Source: Bradyrhizobium sp. KBS0727 (GTDB lineage Bacteria; Pseudomonadota; Alphaproteobacteria; Rhizobiales; Xanthobacteraceae). From it: DNA of 64,000 nucleotides. The notes beneath the pieces were generated by a model. That model ran no database searches. It was not told where the DNA came from and saw only the letters and a list, made by a program, of their open reading frames with translations. Made by a program: the position numbers and the translations under genes. Numbering within the stretch: position 1 is the stretch's first letter; each line of letters begins with the position of its first letter. Below are positions 26,397-35,162 of the stretch, piece after piece. Location of the stretch: contig NZ_CP042176.1 in NCBI RefSeq assembly GCF_005937885.2, positions 6,133,501 to 6,197,500 on the forward strand, in the 5' to 3' direction.

Positions 26397-27632
26397 TCAC
26401 CCGCGCAATGCTTCCTTCGAATAACCCGCGATCCGCTTGTAGCCTTCGGACAGCCCCGCGAGTTCCTTGCGGCTGATGACGTCCTCGATCGTCTTGAAAG
26501 GGCGGTCCCCGGTGCGTTCGAACACCTCGCGCAGGATCGCATCCGGTGGATTGGTGCGGTTGGTGAGCACGATCCGCGTGGTGGCTTCCAGCCGCTGGTT
26601 TTCGTAAGCCGCAAGCGCGGCTACCGGATCGGCATGGTCGCGCAGCGCCGTCGTGAGCGCGCGCGCATCCAGGATCGCCTGGCCGGCACCGTTGGAACCA
26701 CGCGGCACCATCGGATGCGCCGCGTCGCCAAGCAGCGTGATCCGGTCAAAACTCCAGCGCGGCAGCGGATCCTGGTCGACCATCGGGAATTCGAGCACAT
26801 GATCGGCGGCGCGGATGAGGGCCGGCACATCGAGCCACTCGAAATGCCAGTCGGAAAACGCGCCGATGAAATCGTCGAGCGAGCCGGACCGGTTCCAGTC
26901 GCGCTTGCGATAGACAGGCGTCTCGATCTCGGCGACCCAGTTGATCAATTGCTTGCCGTCGGCGCCCGCGGGTCGGATCGGATAGATCACCATCTTGCCG
27001 TGCGACATCCAGCCGGCGCGCACCATGCTGGCGCCCGACAGCATCGGTTTCCAGCGGGTGACGCCGCGCCACATGTTGATTCCGGAATAGCGCGGTTCGC
27101 CTTCATCGGGATAGAACTGCTTGCGAACCGCGGAATTGATCCCGTCGCAGGCGATCGCCACGCGGCCGCGCAAGGTGGAGCGGTTCGAGCCGCCCGGGCC
27201 GTCGGAAAATGTCACGGCGACGCCAGCCGCATCCTGCTCGACGCCGACGCAATGCCGGTTGGTCAGCAACCGGTCGCCCCCGGCACGCGCGACGAAAGCA
27301 TCGAGCAAGACCCGCTGCAGGTCGCCGCGGTGAATGGAGAATTGCGGATGATCGTAGCCCGCCGCGCGGCCAAGCGGCTCCTGGTAGATCAACTGGCCGA
27401 AGCGATTGAAGAAGGTCGCATCGGTGGTCGCGATCGCGACTTTGGCCAGCGCGCTCTCCAAGCCGAGCGCGGCCAGTTCTTTGGTCGCATGCGGCAGCAG
27501 GTTGATGCCGACACCCACCGCCTTGATCTCGGCGGCGGACTCGAAGATGCGGCAGGGAATGCCGGCCTCATGCAGCGCCAGCCCGAGCGTCAGCCCGCCA
27601 ATGCCGGCGCCGACGATAATGACCTCGTCCAT
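26397..27632 (-). CDS. FAD-dependent aromatic monooxygenase (class A, 3-hydroxybenzoate 6-hydroxylase/salicylate hydroxylase-like)
   Basis: 411 residues. The FAD-binding GxGxxG is VGAGIGGLTLGLALHEAG (residues 6-23), the DG motif is ACDGINSAVRKQFYP near 175, and the second FAD motif is LLGDAAHPMVPRGSNGAGQAILDA near 295. Such enzymes hydroxylate aromatic acids with NAD(P)H and oxygen. The ATG at 27632 gives the standard N-terminus. Upstream of the AAHS permease; the two probably handle the same aromatic substrate, identity unknown. Confidence 0.88.
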   Translation of the reverse strand: MDEVIIVGAGIGGLTLGLALHEAGIPCRIFESAAEIKAVGVGINLLPHATKELAALGLESALAKVAIATTDATFFNRFGQLIYQEPLGRAAGYDHPQFSIHRGDLQRVLLDAFVARAGGDRLLTNRHCVGVEQDAAGVAVTFSDGPGGSNRSTLRGRVAIACDGINSAVRKQFYPDEGEPRYSGINMWRGVTRWKPMLSGASMVRAGWMSHGKMVIYPIRPAGADGKQLINWVAEIETPVYRKRDWNRSGSLDDFIGAFSDWHFEWLDVPALIRAADHVLEFPMVDQDPLPRWSFDRITLLGDAAHPMVPRGSNGAGQAILDARALTTALRDHADPVAALAAYENQRLEATTRIVLTNRTNPPDAILREVFERTGDRPFKTIEDVISRKELAGLSEGYKRIAGYSKEALRG

Positions 27633-27718
27633 GCTTCTTCCCTGCGAAATAATTTGAAGCATAAAATAGGATTAGTAAGCCTACTGTCAATTGCGCCGTG
27701 GAGCCAAAATGGCCGGTT

Positions 27719-29266
27719 CTAACGGCTTTTGACGAAGCACATGCCCATGCGCGAGGTCTTGCCGGCGGGCTGGCAGGTGAGGCCCTCGGCGCAGCCCCAG
27801 GAATTGAAGCTCCGGTCGTTGTCGGCGGTCTTTGGGCTTCGGACATAGCAATGCGCCCCCCAGCCGTCGCCATATTCGGTGCCTGCGAGTTCCGCACCGC
27901 CGCGCGATTGCGGGCGGCTGGAGAAGCCGCGGGAATAATCCGGCGGCCTGCCGTCGCGCAGCGCGGTCAGAATATCGCGACGCCTGACCTGGTCGCCGAA
28001 GAAATGCGGCGACGCCGGCACCACGGTCGAATTCGACGGCTTTGCTGTCATCCAGTCGACGCCGGGGAAATGGAAGCCGCCGATGCCGCGCGTCTGGTGG
28101 CAGCCGGAACAGGTGACGTCGTTCAGCCGGCGCTCGAAGCCTCCGACCGAGCGGATGTTTTGCAATGCCACGCCGTCAGCCGATGCCTTTCGCAGCGCCG
28201 CCACGATGTCGGCCTCGGCGAATACGGGGTTGGCGGTTGCCCCCTCGCCTTGCAGCAGGCCGAACTCCGGCTGCAGATCCGATGGATCGAACCCGGCCGG
28301 CGTCGGCGCAATCGCGCCACGCGCGAGAAATTTTTCCGGGATCAGGGCCGTGCCGCGATCGAACTCGACGAGATGCCGGGGATCGAGCAGCCAAGCCTTG
28401 AACTCGCGTTTCAGGCTGTCGTCGGCCAGAATACGATCGCGGTCGATCTGGTTTTCCATCGGCGCTTCCTGAAACAGGTGCGCCTGCGGATCATAGCGAA
28501 ACACCTTCAGCAGATAATCGGTGCGGAAATCGCGAACCGCCGATTTCGGCGCATGCGCGATCTGAAGATTGGTTTCGATGCGATCGATATTGGCGTAGCC
28601 AATCGGGTCGAGCGGACCGTCCTTTGCCAGCAGCTTTGCAGCAAGTTCGGTACCCGTCAGCACCAGGTCGCCTGCGGCCAACCAGCGTCTGGCGATTTCG
28701 GAACATACGATCGCCTGACCTTCAACCCTGGCCTTCAGCACGAGGTTCAGCGTCATCGGCAACCGTGGCGAGGCGGTGTTGTCTTCGCTGTCGGGCACAT
28801 TGATGCGGGTCAGGCGGTAGATCAGCCGGATCTCGCCGCAGTCTGCTTGCGAGACATAGGCGCGGTCCATCCGGTTGACGATGCCCGCCAGCACGAAGCG
28901 CGTATCGGGGGAATAGAGCCATGCGCGGTCGAATAGCTGGAAAGCAAAACCGTCGCCGACGCCGATCGTCTCATTCGGCAGGCTTTTCTGGTGCCTCGCC
29001 ACGTAGCGTTCGAACTCGCCGTCAACCGCCTGCCGGACCGGCAGCATCGACGGCAAGGCGAAGAGCTCACTGTCGGTGAGCGGAATATTCGCCGACCGCT
29101 CCGGCAGCAGCATGCGGCCGATGCCAAATTTGCCGCGGTCGAGTTCACGCAACGCCGCGGGATCGACAATGGCGGTGCCGCGCTCCAGCGGGGCGGCCGA
29201 TGCTGAGCGATCCGGCACGGCGCCGGCAAACAGAAGCAGAGCGATTAGAAGGTAGCGCACGCGCAA
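27719..29266 (-). CDS. Exported protein with one c-type haem motif, unknown
   Basis: 515 residues: signal peptide (1-24), a long domain without recognised family, then CSGCH near residue 385 (VTCSGCHQTRGIGGFHFPG), a typical haem c attachment site with a possible His/Met second ligand downstream, and a Cys-containing C-terminus (NSWGCAEGLTCQPAGKTSRMG). Probably periplasmic or outer-membrane linked. It lies 86 bases upstream of the monooxygenase and may head that operon, but a functional link is not shown. Confidence 0.7.
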   Translation of the reverse strand: MRVRYLLIALLLFAGAVPDRSASAAPLERGTAIVDPAALRELDRGKFGIGRMLLPERSANIPLTDSELFALPSMLPVRQAVDGEFERYVARHQKSLPNETIGVGDGFAFQLFDRAWLYSPDTRFVLAGIVNRMDRAYVSQADCGEIRLIYRLTRINVPDSEDNTASPRLPMTLNLVLKARVEGQAIVCSEIARRWLAAGDLVLTGTELAAKLLAKDGPLDPIGYANIDRIETNLQIAHAPKSAVRDFRTDYLLKVFRYDPQAHLFQEAPMENQIDRDRILADDSLKREFKAWLLDPRHLVEFDRGTALIPEKFLARGAIAPTPAGFDPSDLQPEFGLLQGEGATANPVFAEADIVAALRKASADGVALQNIRSVGGFERRLNDVTCSGCHQTRGIGGFHFPGVDWMTAKPSNSTVVPASPHFFGDQVRRRDILTALRDGRPPDYSRGFSSRPQSRGGAELAGTEYGDGWGAHCYVRSPKTADNDRSFNSWGCAEGLTCQPAGKTSRMGMCFVKSR

Positions 29267-29481
29267 ACTAGGTCCTGACCAATGCCGCCACCAGGAGGCG
29301 CCACCAGGAGGCGTCTTGGGCGGCGTTTGCGTTCAGGAAATTAGCCGAAAAGCATCCCGGCTGTCTCGCGACAATCGGGATGCGGTTTCACGCGAGAGTG
29401 AAGGAATATTCGTAATCGGGCGAATCATCGCCGATCCACACCCATCCTCGGGCCACGCCCGAGGACTTCGCGGATCGCACG

Positions 29482-30504
29482 TTAACGCGAGATCAGGCCC
29501 TTGCTGGTCACGACCACCCATTTGCCATCCTGCCTGCGGATGGCATCGACACGACCGAGACCGGGGACTGGATCGCCGGCATAAACTTCAAAGATGCCCT
29601 GACGGCCTTCGATCAGTGCGCCGCCATTGGCGACGTCGCGCAGCACCCAGCCTTCGACCCGCGGCAGCCTGCTGACGTCGAGCTTGGGCGCAGCGGCCGC
29701 GGGCGCGGCAGCCGCAACCGTCGCCGGCTGCGACACCGAACCCGTGACTTCCCTCGCCTGGGCCGGCGCCGCGGCGGCGACAGGGGCAGGCGTGGCGCGG
29801 AGCTTGTCGACGGCTTCGCTGAGCTTGGCGAGTTTCGCGGCGGGTTCAGCCTGCGCCTTCTCGACCTTGTCGAGGCGATCACTGGCCTTGTTGAACTGGC
29901 CCGTCGCCATCTTCGAGGTGTGCTCGACGCCGGCCTTGAGCGCGACGATATCGGCATCGATCCGTGCAATCGAGGCTTCCAGCGCGCTGGCGTTCGCAGC
30001 CGCGGCATCCCCGCTGATCATATGCCCGAAACCGGCAGTCGCCAGCGCGCCACCCAACGCCCCCGCAACCGTCGCCAGCGCCACCACGGCCGCCATCGCC
30101 GACATCCGGCGCTTGCCGGAGGATCCCTCGCCCGATGCCGCTTCGGCCTTCGCACCGGCGTCCACGCGCTCGCCAGGCGACATGATCATCATCTTGCCGG
30201 ACAGGTGCGACGTCTCCGGCTTGGCAGCGTCCACCTTCGGAACTTCCGGCTTGTTCGCTTCGACCTTGGGCGCATCAACCTTGAAAGGCTCGACCTTGGG
30301 CATTTCAGCCTTCGGTACATCAGCCTTGGGCGCATCAGCCTTCGGTACGTCGGCTTTGGGCGAAGTCTCTTCCTGTTCGGGCGCGAGCCTCGGGGACTCG
30401 ACCTCGGCCGCGGCCCTCACCGGCGCGGACATGTCGGAAGCAGCCATCCCGGCGCCAACGGTTCCGGTTTCAGCGCTGGTCGGCTCGGGCTTGAGATCGA
30501 TCAC
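29482..30504 (-). CDS. Membrane-anchored protein with Lys/Pro/Ala repeats and coiled coil
   Basis: 340 residues. Residues 48-95 hold degenerate repeats of the form PKADxPKAD/PKVEAxK. One transmembrane helix is at about 135-157 (AMAAVVALATVAGALGGALA). An alpha-helical coiled-coil region follows (about 165-235), then an Ala/Pro linker and a C-terminal 60-residue domain (VEGWVLRDVANGGALIEGR... VVVTSKGLISR). GTG start with TGGAG at eight bases. Similar organisation is seen in rhizobial envelope proteins; function unknown. Confidence 0.7.
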   Translation of the reverse strand: MIDLKPEPTSAETGTVGAGMAASDMSAPVRAAAEVESPRLAPEQEETSPKADVPKADAPKADVPKAEMPKVEPFKVDAPKVEANKPEVPKVDAAKPETSHLSGKMMIMSPGERVDAGAKAEAASGEGSSGKRRMSAMAAVVALATVAGALGGALATAGFGHMISGDAAAANASALEASIARIDADIVALKAGVEHTSKMATGQFNKASDRLDKVEKAQAEPAAKLAKLSEAVDKLRATPAPVAAAAPAQAREVTGSVSQPATVAAAAPAAAAPKLDVSRLPRVEGWVLRDVANGGALIEGRQGIFEVYAGDPVPGLGRVDAIRRQDGKWVVVTSKGLISR

Positions 30505-30754
30505 ATCAAATACTCCAGGATTGGTTGACCTTTTGGTAACTTTTATTGCTTGCGAAATCGTTACCGGGCGCGGGCTTACCGAAATTTTAGGAAGTCATCC
30601 GGGCCGGTTTTGTGGCCGCAAGACGGCGGCCGCGCGGCCGGCGGCATCCGAACCCCGGCCATGCTGCTCTGCGGCAATCCCTGGCAGCTCCGTTTGCGCC
30701 GGCGGGTTTACCGACTAACATGCCGCCACCAACAAGCCAGAAGGCAGGGGCGCC

Positions 30755-31129
30755 ATGACGATCGAGAAATGCATCAACGAGTTTGATGTAGATGACGTCA
30801 TTTTCGAGGAGGGATCGACCGGGCGCGAGCTGTTCGTGGTGCTCGAAGGCGAGGTCGAGATCGCCAAGATGAACGGCGCGGCCAAGACCGTCATCGTGAC
30901 GCTCGGCAAGGGCGAGTTCTTCGGCGAAATGGCGGTGATCGACGGCTCCTCGCGCTCGGCGACCGCGATCGCCGCGGCACCGCACACCCGCGTGATGCGG
31001 ATCAACCATGCCCGCTTCGTCTATCTGGTGAGCCAGCAGCCGGCGTTTGCGCTGATGATCATGGATGCGCTCTCCAAGCGGTTGCGCGCCTCGAACGCCA
31101 TCACCTTCAAAGCCGCGGCCACTACATGA
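30755..31129 (+). CDS. Stand-alone cyclic nucleotide-binding domain protein
   Basis: 124 residues forming only a CRP-type cNMP-binding beta-roll: EEGSTGRELFVVLEGEVEI, then GKGEFFGEMAVIDGSSRSATAIA, the phosphate-binding cassette with the conserved Gly-Glu and Arg-Ser residues. There is no DNA-binding domain. It overlaps the next gene by ATGA. With the CyaC cyclase elsewhere in the window it could act as a cAMP-responsive partner of the metallo-hydrolase; this is inference. Confidence 0.85.
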   Translation: MTIEKCINEFDVDDVIFEEGSTGRELFVVLEGEVEIAKMNGAAKTVIVTLGKGEFFGEMAVIDGSSRSATAIAAAPHTRVMRINHARFVYLVSQQPAFALMIMDALSKRLRASNAITFKAAATT

Positions 31130-31938
31130 GCGACCGCAAGCCGAGCCCGTTCAAGATATTGCTCGACAGCGACGTCTGCACGCTGATCCAGGCCGCCGAA
31201 GACGTCTATCAGATCCGCTTCAAGAACCGCGCCGCCAACGCCTATCTGGTGCGCGGCAGTTCGCGCACCATCATGATCGATGTCGGGCTGTCGTCGAACT
31301 ATCCGCATCTTCTGACATGCCTCAACCATGTCGGTTGCCCGCCCGAAAAAATCGACATGGTGGTGTTGAGCCACGAGCATCTCGATCACATCGGGGCGGC
31401 CTGGCATTTTTCGGGCCGCACCTTCATCGCCGCGCATCGGCTGGCCGCCAACAAGATCATGCTGCGCGACGACTTTTCGATGCTGCGCAAGATGTTCAAC
31501 GAGCCAAACGTGCCGATCAACGTCGATATCTGGCTCGAGGAAGGCAACCTGATCGACCTCGGCAATTTCCGGCTCAACGTGATGTACACGCCGGGCCACA
31601 CCTCGGCCTGCATCACGCTGTTCGACCAGGACAAGGGATTACTATTCGCCGCCGACACGCTGATGCCCGGCGGCGTGATGGGCGGCGTGTTCGGCTCGGG
31701 CAGCATCGCCGACTACATCCAGTCGCTGGAGCGGCTCAAGGGCCTGAACTCGAAGATCCTGCTGTCGGGTCATGGCCGGCTGTCCGACACGCCGCAAGAC
31801 GACGTCCGGATCGCGATCCAGCGCTCGCACACGCTGCTATCGGATACGGCGCAACTGTTCGACGCGCTCGACGCACGCTCGAACTTCGAACCGATCATGC
31901 AATCGGTGCGCGACCTCAACAAGCTCGACGACGGCTAG
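31126..31938 (+). CDS. Metallo-beta-lactamase-fold hydrolase
   Basis: 270 residues with the MBL zinc motif VLSHEHLDHIGAA (HxHxDH, near residue 85), a third His in YTPGHTSACITLFD near 157 and Asp in FAADTLMPGG near 178, and a final His in LLSGHGRLSD near 218. A cytosolic hydrolase or thioesterase is likely; substrate unknown. It is translationally coupled to the cNMP-binding protein, suggesting the two proteins interact. Confidence 0.88.
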   Translation: MSDRKPSPFKILLDSDVCTLIQAAEDVYQIRFKNRAANAYLVRGSSRTIMIDVGLSSNYPHLLTCLNHVGCPPEKIDMVVLSHEHLDHIGAAWHFSGRTFIAAHRLAANKIMLRDDFSMLRKMFNEPNVPINVDIWLEEGNLIDLGNFRLNVMYTPGHTSACITLFDQDKGLLFAADTLMPGGVMGGVFGSGSIADYIQSLERLKGLNSKILLSGHGRLSDTPQDDVRIAIQRSHTLLSDTAQLFDALDARSNFEPIMQSVRDLNKLDDG

Positions 31939-32112
31939 CGAACGATCTCGACGTTCCGGATTTATTCCCCGCAACCGCTGATTTTCGCGTGATGCTGAAT
32001 CACATTCGGCGAAGCGGAACGTGTGAACCGTCCATTTGACAAATGCCGCGGCGGCCTGTTCAAAAGCAGCCAATAAACGGCGCCATCAAAAATCAACGGG
32101 AGAGAATGCACC

Positions 32113-32727
32113 ATGAAGCTCTACGACTCGGTCGGACCGAACCCGCGCATTGTCCGCATGTTCATGGCGGAAAAGGGCATCGAAATGCCGAAGCAGGCGG
32201 TCGACCTGCGCAAGGGCGAGAATCGCGAGGCCGAACACCTGAAGCGTAATCCGCACGGCCAGATGCCGACGCTCGAACTCGACGACGGGCATTATCTCTC
32301 CGAAATCACCGCGATATGCGAATATCTGGAAGAGAAGAATCCGAAGCCGGCGATGATCGGAGCGACGGCGGAAGAACGCGCCGAGTGCCGTATGTGGACG
32401 CGCCGCGTCGACCTCAACATCTGCGAGCCGCTCGCCAACGGCTACCGCTTCGGCGAGGCGCTGAAGTTTTTCGAAAAGCGCATTCTCTGCGTCCCCGAGG
32501 CCTCGCCTGGCCTGAAGCAGATCGCCGCCAACCGCCTGCAATGGCTCGATGGCCAGATGGCGGACGGCAGGGAATACATCTGCGGCAAGCGCTTCACGCT
32601 GGCGGACATCCTGCTCTATTGCTGGCTCGATTTCGGCAACCAGGTCGGCCAGCCGCTGGACACCACCAACGCCAATATCGTGGCGTGGATGGCGCGTGTC
32701 GGGGAAAGGCCTTCGGCGAAGGCTTAG
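32113..32727 (+). CDS. Glutathione S-transferase family protein
   Basis: 204 residues: N-terminal thioredoxin-like domain (MKLYDSVGPNPRIVRMFMAEKG, NPHGQMPTLELDDGHYLSEITAICEYLEE with the Glu-Ser-type Ser67 region) and C-terminal helical domain (RRVDLNICEPLANGYRFGEA, FTLADILLYCWLDF). Distinct from the GST at 24044. Monocistronic, followed by a palindromic repeat. Confidence 0.9.
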   Translation: MKLYDSVGPNPRIVRMFMAEKGIEMPKQAVDLRKGENREAEHLKRNPHGQMPTLELDDGHYLSEITAICEYLEEKNPKPAMIGATAEERAECRMWTRRVDLNICEPLANGYRFGEALKFFEKRILCVPEASPGLKQIAANRLQWLDGQMADGREYICGKRFTLADILLYCWLDFGNQVGQPLDTTNANIVAWMARVGERPSAKA

Positions 32728-32733
32728 GATAAG

Positions 32734-32860
32734 GTCATTCCGGGGCGATGCGAAGCATCGAACTATGATGTGCAATTGCACATCTGAGAATCTCGAGATT
32801 CCCCGGGGGGGGGCAATTGCACCCCCGAGGTTCGATGCTTCGCATCGCCCCGGAATGACG
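32734..32860. repeat. Dispersed palindromic (REP-like) element, expanded with two nested palindromes
   Basis: Standard arms GTCATTCCGGGGCGATGCG and GCATCGCCCCGGAATGACG, plus nested GATGTGCAATTGCACATC and GGGGGTGCAATTGCCCCC-type palindromes (about 32767-32826) and a G9 run. Lies between convergent genes. Confidence 0.85.
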
Positions 32861-32867
32861 ACCAAAG

Positions 32868-33365
32868 CTAAATCACCACCGGTGCGTCCGGCAGCTCATT
32901 GGGGCCGCCGCTGCTTCTCGGAAAATGCGCTGCCATCTCGCGCGACACCGCCTCGATCCCCTTGATCGCGCCGGCTTCGAAGTTCTTCGCCCTGAAGTCG
33001 GCTTCCATCGCGGCACAGATCTTCTCCCAGCCGGCGGTGCCGACCTTGGCGTCGATGCCGCGGTCGGCGACGATCTCGACATTGCGGTCGGCGAGCAAGA
33101 GATAGATCAGCACGCCGTTGTTATGGGCGGTGTCCCAGATCCGCAATTGACCGAAGATATCGAGCGCCCGGTCCCGCGCCGACTGGCCGCGGAACAGCGG
33201 TGCGCCGTCGAGCGCGCCTTCCACCACAAAACGCACCTGCCCGGAATGCGTGGCTTCGCCGGCCTTGATCGCAGCTTCGATCGCGGCCAGCACGCCGGGC
33301 GGAAAATATCGCCGCTGCCACCAGTGATGATGCAGCAGATGCTTGCCGATGCGCGCAATGCCCAT
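32868..33365 (-). CDS. TPM-domain protein (short, membrane-associated operon partner)
   Basis: 165 residues of the TPM_phosphatase fold (IEAAIKAGEATHSGQVRFVVEGAL, WDTAHNNGVLIYLLLADRNVEIVADRGI, then FEAGAIKGIEAVSREMAAHFP). No signal peptide. Third gene of the lemA-TPM-TPM operon, 14 bases after the previous stop. The biochemical role of bacterial TPM proteins is unsettled. Confidence 0.85.
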   Translation of the reverse strand: MGIARIGKHLLHHHWWQRRYFPPGVLAAIEAAIKAGEATHSGQVRFVVEGALDGAPLFRGQSARDRALDIFGQLRIWDTAHNNGVLIYLLLADRNVEIVADRGIDAKVGTAGWEKICAAMEADFRAKNFEAGAIKGIEAVSREMAAHFPRSSGGPNELPDAPVVI

Positions 33366-33379
33366 GTTCCCAGCTCTCT

Positions 33380-34288
33380 CTACCAGCTGCCGGACGCGCC
33401 GCCGCCGCCGAAGCTGCCGCCGCCACCGCCGCTGTCGCTTGAACTGCTGGAGCTGCTCGACCAGTCGCTGCTGCCGCCGCCCGACCAGCCGCTGCTACTG
33501 CTCCGGCCTCCACCACCCGTGTTGTTTGCAAAATCTCCGACCAGCGCAAAGATGAACACAATGATCGCCGCGAGCGCCGCCAACACCAGCGATTGAATGA
33601 AGAACCAGGCGAGTAAGCCGACGATACCGCCGGTCGCGATCGCGCCCATCAGCCGGCCGAGCGTGGCCCGCATCGCGGCGCCGACGACAAAAATCCCGAA
33701 GATGATGAACGGATTGAATGGATTGACATGGTCCAGCAGCCAGGACGGCTGGATGCCCTGCTGCGGCTCGCTCTGTGCCGGCGCGGGCAATTTCTCACCC
33801 TCGACGATCCGCATGATGCGGTCGACGCCTGCGGAAATGCCGCCGGAGAAATCGCCATTCCTAAACCGCGGCGTGATGATCTCGTCGATAATGCGTTTGG
33901 AAGTCACGTCGGTCAGCGCGCCTTCGAGGCCGTAGCCGACCTCGATCCGCAGTTTGCGGTCGTTCTTGGCGATGACCAGAAGCACGCCGTCGTCGATCTT
34001 CTTGCGGCCAATCTTCCAGGCTTCCGCGACCCGGAGCGAGTATTGTTCGATAGCCTCACCGTCCGTCGTCGGGACGATCAGCACCGCGAGCTGACTGCCC
34101 TTCCGGGCTTCGAATGCCCGGATGGTCTGGTTCAGGGCACTGACATCGTTGGTGGACAGCGTGCCGGTTTGATCGACCACCCGCCCGACCAGCGGCGGAA
34201 CCGCGACGTCGGCGTGCGCGAAATCGGCAGCGACCGCGAACGCCCAGCACAGCAGCAGCGCAAGAAAGGAAGCTCTCGCAGCATTCAT
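33380..34288 (-). CDS. TPM-domain protein with Gly/Ser-rich tail (YgcG-like)
   Basis: 302 residues: signal peptide (1-26), TPM domain about 28-170 (VVDQTGTLSTNDVSALNQTI, GKSQ-like KGSQLAVLIVPT, RKLRIEVGYGLEGALTD), two transmembrane segments about 190-250, and a low-complexity tail of Ser and Gly ending GGGGASGSW. This layout matches the YgcG family exported to the membrane. Middle gene of the operon with LemA upstream. Confidence 0.88.
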   Translation of the reverse strand: MNAARASFLALLLCWAFAVAADFAHADVAVPPLVGRVVDQTGTLSTNDVSALNQTIRAFEARKGSQLAVLIVPTTDGEAIEQYSLRVAEAWKIGRKKIDDGVLLVIAKNDRKLRIEVGYGLEGALTDVTSKRIIDEIITPRFRNGDFSGGISAGVDRIMRIVEGEKLPAPAQSEPQQGIQPSWLLDHVNPFNPFIIFGIFVVGAAMRATLGRLMGAIATGGIVGLLAWFFIQSLVLAALAAIIVFIFALVGDFANNTGGGGRSSSSGWSGGGSSDWSSSSSSSSDSGGGGGSFGGGGASGSW

Positions 34289-34321
34289 CGCGATTTGTCG
34301 GTTGCCGGCACGTTGGATCGG

Positions 34322-34942
34322 CTATTTCGAGGGCGCTGCGGGCGCCGCCGGAGCCGGATTGAAATCCACCTTCGGCGCCGTCGAGATTTCCTTCTCGTTC
34401 TCGACCGTGAAGTTCGGCTTTTCCTTGTAGCCAAACGCCATCGCGGTGAGGTTGTTCGGGAAGGTACGGATGCCGACATTATAGTCCTGCACCGACTTGA
34501 TATAACGGTTGCGCGCCACGGTGATGCGATTCTCGGTGCCTTCGAGCTGCGCCATCAGGTCGCGAAACAGCGCATCCGATTTGAGCTGCGGATAGTTTTC
34601 GGTCACGACCAATAGTCGCGACAATGCGCTGGAAAGTTCACCCTGGGCGGCCTGGAATTTCTGGAACGCGGCCGGATCGTTCAGCACTTCCGGCGTCGCC
34701 TGGATGCTGCCGACCTTGGCGCGGGCGTTGGTGACCCCGAGCAGCACATCTTTTTCCTGCTGGGCGAAGCCCTTCACCGAATTGACGAGGTTGGGCACCA
34801 GATCGGCGCGGCGCTGGTACTGGTTGACCACTTCCGACCAGTTCGCCTTGACCTGCTCGTCATTGGTCTGGATCGCGTTGTAGCCGCAATTGGTCAGGCT
34901 CAACGTCGCCAGCGCCGCCAGCACGGTCCATAACTTTCGCAT
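34322..34942 (-). CDS. LemA-family lipoprotein
   Basis: 206 residues. The lipoprotein-type signal ends LSLTNC (lipobox Cys19). The LemA core is GYNAIQTNDEQVKANWSEV, then QYQRRADLVPNLVNSVKGFA, ending NRYIKSVQDYNVGIRTFPNN and FGYKEKPNF, an all-helical fold with coiled coil. First gene of the operon with two TPM proteins, a common pairing. Function at the membrane is unknown. Confidence 0.9.
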   Translation of the reverse strand: MRKLWTVLAALATLSLTNCGYNAIQTNDEQVKANWSEVVNQYQRRADLVPNLVNSVKGFAQQEKDVLLGVTNARAKVGSIQATPEVLNDPAAFQKFQAAQGELSSALSRLLVVTENYPQLKSDALFRDLMAQLEGTENRITVARNRYIKSVQDYNVGIRTFPNNLTAMAFGYKEKPNFTVENEKEISTAPKVDFNPAPAAPAAPSK

Positions 34943-35007
34943 CGAAATTCTCCCGGTAAATCTGCGGTCAACATATCAGAACGGTATGAGGGTCCATACT
35001 CCTACTT

Positions 35008-35084
35008 CGTCATTCCGGGACGATGCGAAGCATCGAACCCGGAATCTCGAGATTCCGGGTTCGCTTCGCGCCCCGGAATGACGG
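35008..35084. repeat. Dispersed palindromic (REP-like) element, two-hairpin form
   Basis: CGTCATTCCGGGACGATGCG, central GGAATCTCGAGATTCC, right arm CGCGCCCCGGAATGACGG; nearly identical to the element at 11573. Confidence 0.9.
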
Positions 35085-35162
35085 CGGCGTAGTGATTCAA
35101 TCCCCTTGCCTATCATTCGCCGACACCACAACATGGCCGGATAACAATAAAGGGAGGGCCGA

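Noticed and set aside
25239..27722. 827-codon plus-strand open frame across the MFS and monooxygenase genes
   Set aside because: Spans two well-supported minus-strand genes; composition is that of an antisense shadow.
32734..32860. Clustered palindromes that might suggest a CRISPR array
   Set aside because: Repeats are nested inverted units without regular spacers; they form an expanded REP-like element.
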